NCBI GenBank assembly: GCA_014729615.1
Contig: WJJQ01000093.1
Span: forward strand, 1 to 7,238
Reading direction: 5' to 3'
DNA: 7,238 nt
From: Candidatus Peregrinibacteria bacterium
GTDB lineage: Bacteria; Patescibacteriota; Gracilibacteria; UBA1369
The translations under genes and the position numbers were made by a program. The stretch's first letter is position 1. The number at the start of each line of letters is the position of its first letter. The notes beneath the pieces were generated by a model. The model was not told the DNA's origin and ran no database searches. It worked only from the letters and a program-made list of their open reading frames with translations. Positions 1 to 4,786 of this stretch are shown piece by piece.

Positions 1-498
1 ACACATAATAAGCCTTTCTGCGCCTAAGCCACTAGAAGTAACATAAAAAGCTTTACTTCCACATTTAATAAAGGCCATATCATTTTCTGTTGTATTTACC
101 CCGTGCACCTCAGCTGGACCTTCAACAATATTGAAATTGGAATCCAAAACCGCTCTGTAGATATCTCTAGCCTTCCCAGGTACATCTTTTTCATAGTACA
201 CCTCCCAGGTGTCTCCAATTTTCTCGACATAATTTGGAATTTCATCAACGGTATTTGTGTCAGAAAGCGATGAAACCAATGTTTCATTTTCATACCCCTC
301 CTCAGAAAAAGCTTGAGTAACGGAAGCAAATTCTTTTTGTTGCTCAGGTTGGTTACAAGCCATAGCAGATGCTGCCATGGAAGAAATCCCAAAAACGTAA
401 GGAGCTATTTTTGAGCCCACTTTTTTAGTTAATCTTGATTTAGTTTTTTTTGTTTCAAAACCATCATTTTGATCCAAATTGTGATCAAGATTATTCAT
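1..498 (-). CDS. Exported, possibly lipid-anchored protein of unknown function; 3' end beyond the window
   Basis: An open frame of 166 codons runs from an ATG at 498-496 to the left edge with no stop, so the C-terminus is missing. The start is well fixed: an in-frame TAA lies four codons upstream (510-508) with no alternative start between. The N-terminus is long and polar, with a lysine/arginine-rich stretch (residues about 17-30), then a hydrophobic run of about 17 residues (31-47) ending 'ASAMAC' with Cys48. This looks like an export signal. Cys48 could be a lipidation site, but the lipobox is poor (Ala at -3, Met at -2), and AxA sites would also suit signal peptidase I. After it comes a Gln/Glu-rich linker, then a more folded-looking part from about residue 95 ('IPNYVEKIGDTWEVYYEKD', 'ARDIYRAVLDSNFNIVEGP'). 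I recognise no family. It lies 73 bases downstream of the pilin cluster on the same strand and has its own candidate promoter. Its AT-rich codon use resembles the 3' end of the PilX-like gene more than leuS. A pilus-related role is only a guess from position. Confidence 0.8.
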   Translation of the reverse strand, partial: MNNLDHNLDQNDGFETKKTKSRLTKKVGSKIAPYVFGISSMAASAMACNQPEQQKEFASVTQAFSEEGYENETLVSSLSDTNTVDEIPNYVEKIGDTWEVYYEKDVPGKARDIYRAVLDSNFNIVEGPAEVHGVNTTENDMAFIKCGSKAFYVTSSGLGAERLIMC

Positions 499-523
499 AA
501 AGAATTTTTATGATTACACTTAA

Positions 524-552
524 TTAATACACCTAATAAGACAATATGTCAA
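524..552 (-). promoter_or_regulatory. Candidate sigma-70-type promoter for the exported-protein gene
   Basis: On the minus strand a perfect -35 hexamer TTGACA (552-547) is followed after exactly 17 bases by TATTAA (529-524, 4 of 6 matches to TATAAT). It lies about 26 bases upstream of the ATG at 498. A second perfect TTGACA sits 12 bases further upstream (564-559), giving a tandem direct repeat that begins about 8 bases after the stop codon of the PilX-like gene. The second copy could be an alternative -35 or part of an operator. The AT-rich context raises the chance of a coincidental match. Confidence 0.5.
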
Positions 553-571
553 CATTTTTGTCAATGACGTT

Positions 572-1810
572 CTATTGTTGTATTACGTATTCTAACAAAC
601 CACTTTCCTGGGGTTGTTTAACTTCAAGTATTTGCTTGAATTCGCCGGAAATACCCTCTGCAGTTATTTTTTGTGTATCTGATACCGGCCCTAATGAAAC
701 ATTAGTGTTAGAAATAATCTGATATTCTAAAAAAGGAATATTTCCATTAATGCCACCATCAAGCGAAGAAACTACAGAAAATTTAAACAGTGGTTCATTT
801 AGAATAAATGACCAGTCATCGTGCTTTCTAGGACAAGCAATTGGAGGGATGGTCAATGCATCGAGCAAGAAATACTTAATTGGACCCCTGCATTTATTGA
901 GATCAATGCCGACACTCGTCAAATACAGGGTTTCATAGCTTATATTTGACATTTCATTGATTTTTTTTTCAGTAATAATAGTTGAGGTATCTTGTAAGGT
1001 GTCAAATTCTACTTGTACTAACGGATCCAGCACTGTCTGTGCCCCCGATGGTGTTTTTCCCGTAATTTGCCATGAAACGACAGGCTCATTTGTACCATAT
1101 GTAGGATCATCATTTGACTCATCCAAACTGTATCTATTGCTGCTGCTAGCACACCACTCAGATCCATCTTCACAGGGTGTTTTTATCCTCAAAATAAACT
1201 CATCGCTTGGACTTGTAATGATGTTCACCGCATTACCATTGGTGTCCGTATAATAAAGGGGAATAGTGACGGTGTCGCCGAGGTAAATTTTGTTCCAGTT
1301 GCAGGGATCAAGATCCGCGTCAATATTCTTATCAGCCTTCTGTTCGTCGCCGTTTCCATCCAAATAAATAAAACCATCATAATCGCTACCGCCCAAGTTT
1401 GGACGTACGGGATCACAAAGAGTCCCCGCGTCACCCGTTCCCGGTGTGGGAATTCCATACATGTCCTCATACCCGGAAGCTGAACCATATTTAAACTTAA
1501 CCGGCACCTGTCCCTTAACCTCGTAACCTGCTTGCAAACGGCTGCCTGCCGTGCCTCCCAAACTCGCATAATCAGTATCATCACTCAAACTCTCCCCGAC
1601 ACCCGCTTGTTGATTGGCAAGAAGCCCTTGTTCAAGCGCTCCCTCGGCGGCGTAAAAGGCTTCGTTGGCCCGATTAACGTTTGCCGACTGGCGAATAGAG
1701 GTGACGATCACATTGCTGACCAGCAAGCTGAAAAGCAATATTGCCGTTATCATTCCAAGAGCGATCAATGTCGATACGCCGCTTTTTTTCGAATAAGGTG
1801 TTGTATTCAT
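572..1810 (-). CDS. PilX/GspK-like minor pilin (412 aa), last gene of the pilin-like cluster
   Basis: The N-terminus has the prepilin layout: a short basic leader with 'KKSG' (Gly11 at -1) and a hydrophobic helix at about 12-37. Mature position 5 is Ile16 rather than Glu, the hallmark of GspK-type tip pseudopilins. The following 'ANEAFYAAEGALEQG' (48-62) matches the amphipathic helix of PilX N-terminal domains. At 412 residues it is longer than typical PilX proteins. The extra mass is an acidic, loop-rich middle (about 70-280) with possible calcium-binding clusters: D143/D145, D151/N153/D155 and D164/D166/D168. Six cysteines (132, 170, 213, 220, 307, 326) suggest disulfides in the exported domain. 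The end, 'ITAEGISGEFKQILEVKQPQ', looks like a natural C-terminus, so the gene appears complete. The start is 13 bases after the PilW-like stop, with no clear Shine-Dalgarno. The 3' third is visibly more AT-rich than the 5' part and holds a run of nine A on the coding strand. By analogy it would cap the filament tip. The family call is good; the exact role is inferred. Confidence 0.85.
   Translation of the reverse strand: MNTTPYSKKSGVSTLIALGMITAILLFSLLVSNVIVTSIRQSANVNRANEAFYAAEGALEQGLLANQQAGVGESLSDDTDYASLGGTAGSRLQAGYEVKGQVPVKFKYGSASGYEDMYGIPTPGTGDAGTLCDPVRPNLGGSDYDGFIYLDGNGDEQKADKNIDADLDPCNWNKIYLGDTVTIPLYYTDTNGNAVNIITSPSDEFILRIKTPCEDGSEWCASSSNRYSLDESNDDPTYGTNEPVVSWQITGKTPSGAQTVLDPLVQVEFDTLQDTSTIITEKKINEMSNISYETLYLTSVGIDLNKCRGPIKYFLLDALTIPPIACPRKHDDWSFILNEPLFKFSVVSSLDGGINGNIPFLEYQIISNTNVSLGPVSDTQKITAEGISGEFKQILEVKQPQESGLLEYVIQQ
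961..969 (-). repeat. Nine-base homopolymer A tract inside the PilX-like gene
   Basis: The plus strand shows nine consecutive T, so the coding (minus) strand has nine A, read as part of Glu-Lys-Lys-Ile at about residues 281-284. Runs of this length are prone to polymerase slippage. The gene is in frame as given. Confidence 0.6.
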
Positions 1811-1823
1811 AAGTCAGGGGTTA

Positions 1824-2906
1824 TTAAAGTGGATTGCAGGGGGAGTTGGGTCCTAAATAGCTCTTCACTTCGTTGTAAACCCTGCTCGTGATTGTTGTTT
1901 GTAAAGTGATTGAAGGCGGATCGCCGGCATAGCCAATCAGCTGATCTTCAGCCGGTTCAACCGTCATTATCACCGTTACATGCGGTTGCTGTTGTATTCC
2001 TTCATCTACAGCCGTTTCCGCGAATGCCTTGCGGGGATCCTCCACCGGTGCCACTATGAACTGTAGCTGTGTTACCGTTGTCCGTTGCGGTGTCAGAGGA
2101 ACGGCACCGTAATATTTAAAACCAACATTTTTTAAATTATTCTCTAGCTTTAGTTTTGGCACACAAATAAAATCGGCATCGCAATAGTAGCCGGTATCAT
2201 CGGGATTGGCTTTCCAAACCTCGGTAATGCCGTCCTGGTCTTCATCGCGCCCGCGCAGGCGCGCCAAAGCAACGGCATATTCGTTTGGACTGTTATTTAC
2301 CCTCTGCCTCGCAATCAACGTCTTTTTATTCCCCTGCGGGTTGATGAGGTATAGCCTGTCTTTTACATTTGAAGTGTCCGCGGTACAGTTCGTACTTGTC
2401 GTGATGGATAAGTTGGAAGGTGCGTATTCAACACAAAACGCATTGTTATCATCTGTTTCCTCGGTGCCACTTGCAGCGCCACTGTACGGATTCTGCCCCG
2501 TATTTACATCCAAACTGTTCTTATCAACCACCTCGCAGTCGCCTCCCGAACCTGGAACCGAGCAATCCGCCCCAAACGCAGTATCGGTACCGGGATGATA
2601 AAAAGTGGAGGCGTAACAGCCGGTGTTCGATCCATAATAATCACCAATAACCTCAACATTAAAATATTCTTCGTAATCCACCGTGTTTAAGCGGATTTCA
2701 CGCGAAATCCGTTCCATCATAAACCGAGCGTCCTCGTATATTTGGTTTTCCAGAGTCACTCGGCGCTGAACCCGCATCACATTAACAAAAATAGTTACCC
2801 CCATTAGTCCCACAATCACAAAAATCATGGTCGCGATAAGCATCTCCACCAATGTGAAGGATTCTCTGTTCCGCCATTTTTTGCGTATTTTAAAAATTGT
2901 TATCAT
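1824..2906 (-). CDS. PilW/GspJ-like minor pilin (360 aa)
   Basis: The type III prepilin motif is clear: a basic leader, then 'RES' before 'FTLVEMLIATMIFVIVG'. Phe17 is the expected mature residue 1 and Glu21 is the conserved Glu5; a hydrophobic helix follows (17-45). Position -1 is Ser16 instead of the near-invariant Gly. The segment 'EDARFMMERISREIRLN' (58-74) is the typical PilW/GspJ continuation of helix 1. In the globular part, 'DEDQDGITE' (221-229) fits a DxDxDxxx(D/E) calcium-binding loop, as known from PilY1-like and thrombospondin-type sites. Eight cysteines (97, 115, 124, 158, 174, 242, 248, 357) imply up to four disulfides. The C-terminal 'TTITSRVYNEVKSY' (337-350) resembles other long PilW-like proteins. 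Its ATG shares one base with the stop of the upstream PilV-like gene (TAATG), so translation is probably coupled. It would work at the membrane and filament tip with its neighbours to initiate pilus or pseudopilus assembly. Calcium binding is a motif-based inference. Confidence 0.87.
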   Translation of the reverse strand: MITIFKIRKKWRNRESFTLVEMLIATMIFVIVGLMGVTIFVNVMRVQRRVTLENQIYEDARFMMERISREIRLNTVDYEEYFNVEVIGDYYGSNTGCYASTFYHPGTDTAFGADCSVPGSGGDCEVVDKNSLDVNTGQNPYSGAASGTEETDDNNAFCVEYAPSNLSITTSTNCTADTSNVKDRLYLINPQGNKKTLIARQRVNNSPNEYAVALARLRGRDEDQDGITEVWKANPDDTGYYCDADFICVPKLKLENNLKNVGFKYYGAVPLTPQRTTVTQLQFIVAPVEDPRKAFAETAVDEGIQQQPHVTVIMTVEPAEDQLIGYAGDPPSITLQTTITSRVYNEVKSYLGPNSPCNPL

Positions 2907-3592
2907 TAATTTTCTACCTTTTGATAGTTGGTTAAAATGCTATTAAGCTCGATTTGATGGATTTGCCCCCCTTGCCTCCATTGCACCAGCGAAGTCACGG
3001 TCATCTCGGTTGCATCCTGCGCATTGCTCGGTGCCGGATACCCGATAGTAATCATGCGGTAATAGGGAGTGGGCTCTGGGTTTGGATAAGCGGCTGATGT
3101 ACTTTCGCTTAAAATCAGATCGGGCTCGCTGTCTGAAATGATAAAATCCACTTTAAACAGTTGATACGGATCATCATCAATTGCATCGGTCAGGTCCAAT
3201 GTATTTGCCTGTGAGTCGATTCGCCATGCCGACAAAGCTGTATCAAAATTTAGAACGTATTCACCTGCCGCGATTACGGGATAATCACCGGACACATCCG
3301 GCGCGCAGGCTCCGACCGTTTGTTCGGGGCTTAAATTCCAGCAATTTTCTTTATCAAAACCGTATTTAATCCAGTTGGTGTCGCGAATGTTGCGCACGGC
3401 TTCGATCCCTTCAACGGCCAAATTAAGCGCAATCAGGTTATCTTTGCTGAATGTGTTGGCGCGCATGGCCGAAACGATTAACACGGTCGCAGCGCCTGAT
3501 CCCAGCGTTAAAATGAATATTGCGACAATCACTTCAAGCAATGTTTCCGCTTTTCTTTTTCGTTTCAAAATTTGTATATATTTTTTGAGCAT
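2906..3592 (-). CDS. PilV/GspI-like minor pilin (228 aa)
   Basis: A lysine/arginine-rich leader of 15 residues ('KRKRKA') is followed by 'ETLLEVIVAIFILTLGSG'. If cleavage is after Ala15, Glu20 is the conserved mature Glu5. Position -1 is Ala and +1 is Glu; both depart from the usual Gly and Phe/Met. 'ALNLAVEGIEAVRNIRDTNW' (55-74) is the characteristic helix-1 extension of PilV-like proteins. The C-terminal 'TVTSLVQWRQGGQIHQIELNS' region (198-218) is a strand pair also usual for this group. Two cysteines (84 and 96) could form a small disulfide loop. The start lies only 7 bases after the stop of the GspH-like gene and the stop overlaps the next start, so this is clearly an operon member. Length and complete ends suggest an intact gene. 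It should be a subunit of the minor-pilin tip complex. Confidence 0.86.
   Translation of the reverse strand: MLKKYIQILKRKRKAETLLEVIVAIFILTLGSGAATVLIVSAMRANTFSKDNLIALNLAVEGIEAVRNIRDTNWIKYGFDKENCWNLSPEQTVGACAPDVSGDYPVIAAGEYVLNFDTALSAWRIDSQANTLDLTDAIDDDPYQLFKVDFIISDSEPDLILSESTSAAYPNPEPTPYYRMITIGYPAPSNAQDATEMTVTSLVQWRQGGQIHQIELNSILTNYQKVEN
2917..2922 (-). promoter_or_regulatory. Ribosome binding site of the PilW-like gene
   Basis: The minus strand reads AAAAGG here, about 10 bases upstream of the PilW-like ATG and inside the last codons of the PilV-like gene. It is the only clear Shine-Dalgarno-like site among the five minus-strand pilin-region genes, and it combines with the TAATG stop-start overlap. 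Confidence 0.5.
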
Positions 3593-3599
3593 GTTTTAA

Positions 3600-4283
3600 T
3601 TATGTTGGGCAATCCACACCTGAAACGTTAATATTATCGAGCGATTCCGGCACACCTGCCACAGGTTGTATTCCAAAGCAACTTTCTCTTGCGGGAGTCC
3701 TGTCGGCCTCTCTGATTCCGTAAACAAAAAAGGAGGTGGTTGAAGGTTCAACAATAACCGCCGTGGAAGCGTCATAATATGAAAAAGTAGTGTCTGAAAA
3801 AATCGGCGAATAAAGGATTGTATTGGCGGTATTCAGCCCCTTTACCATTCCTCCCACCAAAAGATTCAAACTGTCGTCGACTTCATATGCTTCCAGAATG
3901 ACATCCTTATCTGCTTTATAAACGCCAAGCGCACCCGAAGCTGGAGGCTGAAAAATGCCTTCATTACCATTTTCGCGAATATCCGCGAACAAAAATACCT
4001 GATTTTTCGCCGTATCGAAATAAATCCCGTAATTGGCCGGTGTCACCTGATCAGTAGTGCCATTAACACCGTTATAATCGGTGTAATCCTGCACGGCCCG
4101 GCCGGTAATGGCGTAACTGCGCGCCGTACGCACCATTGAACTGACAGCCTGGTCGGCCGCGTTAAACGTAAAAGCCCTTTGCGAACGCAAAATCGAGCCG
4201 ATCCCCGCCGCCATCAAAACTGTAACTATAATAACTACAAGGATAAGTTCCACCAATGTCATACCACTTCGCTTTTTTACCAT
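3600..4283 (-). CDS. GspH/FimU-like minor pilin (227 aa), first gene of the pilin-like cluster
   Basis: This has the most canonical prepilin signal in the window: leader 'MVKKRSG' (Gly7 at -1), then 'MTLVELILVVIIVTVLMAAG', with Glu12 as mature Glu5 and one hydrophobic helix (8-27). 'GIGSILRSQRAFTFN' and 'SMVRTARSYAITGRAVQDY' (49-67) fit the GspH/FimU arrangement, where an amphipathic helix leads into a beta-rich domain. Two cysteines, Cys202 and Cys225, bracket the last 26 residues. That recalls the C-terminal disulfide-bonded D-region of type IV pilins, which is unusual for a plain GspH protein. It heads a four-gene run in the order H/FimU, V/I, W/J, X/K, so it is probably the tip subunit that joins the minor-pilin complex to the filament shaft. 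A candidate promoter lies 39-66 bases upstream; no Shine-Dalgarno is evident. It could instead be a major-pilin-like subunit, but its position and length favour the minor role. Confidence 0.86.
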   Translation of the reverse strand: MVKKRSGMTLVELILVVIIVTVLMAAGIGSILRSQRAFTFNAADQAVSSMVRTARSYAITGRAVQDYTDYNGVNGTTDQVTPANYGIYFDTAKNQVFLFADIRENGNEGIFQPPASGALGVYKADKDVILEAYEVDDSLNLLVGGMVKGLNTANTILYSPIFSDTTFSYYDASTAVIVEPSTTSFFVYGIREADRTPARESCFGIQPVAGVPESLDNINVSGVDCPT

Positions 4284-4321
4284 TGACGTGCTTGAAAATA
4301 AGGGATTTAAACTTAACTATA

Positions 4322-4349
4322 ATTGTATCACGATTTGCGGTTTGCTCAA
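4322..4349 (-). promoter_or_regulatory. Candidate promoter of the minor-pilin operon
   Basis: On the minus strand, TTGAGC (4349-4344, 4 of 6 to TTGACA) is followed after 16 bases by TACAAT (4327-4322, 5 of 6 to TATAAT), about 39 bases upstream of the GspH-like ATG. It lies in the 188-base spacer 4284-4471 between divergent genes. No convincing plus-strand promoter, operator or terminator was seen in the rest of that spacer, which holds only an isolated ACCGGT palindrome (4436-4441) and a purine-rich G6AAG run (4442-4450) too far from the next start to act as a Shine-Dalgarno. Confidence 0.45.
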
Positions 4350-4471
4350 AATAAAGATTAATTGGGCGCGGATACTTTTTTTGTGCATGCCTTTGTTGCT
4401 TTTTCAAGCCAACTTCAAAAAATCGATTTTGGTAAACCGGTGGGGGGAAGCCAAATAAACATTTCTCGCAC

Positions 4472-4786
4472 ATGATCATTTTTGTCAGACACGGACACAC
4501 CACATATTCTGAAATCTACCCTGATTTGACTGATGAGGGGATTCAGAGCGTGAACGAAACAGCGGGAAAAATTAAAAAGATTATAGAAAATAAAAATCCT
4601 AAAAGTGTAAAAGTGGTTTGTTCCCCGGCGCCGCGCGCGCAAGGTACGGCGGATATAATCATAAAAGAGCTTAACATCTCAACAAAACGCATCGATGATC
4701 CATTCTTAAGTGCTATTCAATTTAATAACCAAGAGCAGGCACTCAGTTTTCACATTAAATCCGCAAAAAATGGAAATATATTATGA
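4472..4786 (+). CDS. Truncated histidine phosphatase (phosphoglycerate mutase-like), N-terminal half only, 104 aa
   Basis: The protein opens with 'MIIFVRHGHTTYSE', the RHG signature of the histidine phosphatase superfamily, with His7 as the expected phospho-acceptor. It continues with 'LTDEGIQSVNETAGKI' (19-34), the usual 'LT..G..Q/S' helix, and 'VVCSPAPRAQGTADII' (48-63), the 'SP..RA..TA' motif with the second phosphate-binding arginine (Arg55). It then stops at residue 104. Family members are usually 150-220 residues or more, and the second catalytic histidine, the acid/base residue and the later strands are all absent. The stop TGA lies opposite the last sense codon of leuS, giving a six-base tail-to-tail overlap with an intact leuS, so there is no room for the missing half. 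An in-frame TAA at 4433-4435 and a typical N-terminus fix the ATG. It is the only plus-strand gene here, with no clear promoter or Shine-Dalgarno. As seen it is probably a non-catalytic remnant or pseudogene; a functional mini-protein cannot be excluded. Confidence 0.72.
   Translation: MIIFVRHGHTTYSEIYPDLTDEGIQSVNETAGKIKKIIENKNPKSVKVVCSPAPRAQGTADIIIKELNISTKRIDDPFLSAIQFNNQEQALSFHIKSAKNGNIL

Noticed and set aside
158..192. Possible functional defect of LeuRS from lost zinc-1 cysteines (numbers are residues of the LeuRS protein)
   Set aside because: Cysteine-free zinc-1 regions with 'NWDPVDQTVLANEQ' occur in many active bacterial LeuRS enzymes, so this is a lineage variant.
96..392. 98-aa minus-strand reading frame beginning with MGFLPWQHLL
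   Set aside because: It lies in another frame of the exported-protein gene (498-1), which has a better start, an export signal and a longer frame open to the window edge.
541..564. Repeats near TGTCAACATTTTTGTCAA considered as a terminator hairpin after the PilX-like gene
   Set aside because: The copies are direct, not inverted, and the best inverted pairing is only four bases long.
961..969. Programmed frameshift at the A9 tract
   Set aside because: The zero frame reads through to a natural-looking PilX C-terminus, and I saw no downstream stimulatory structure that I could support.
1225..1584. 119-aa minus-strand frame inside the PilX-like gene
   Set aside because: It is an out-of-frame shadow; the PilX-like frame has the coherent N- and C-terminal signatures.
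4162..4503. Minus-strand frame of 113 aa overlapping the start of the GspH-like gene
   Set aside because: It overlaps a well-supported prepilin in another frame and crosses the phosphatase start; its composition is not protein-like and there is no motif.
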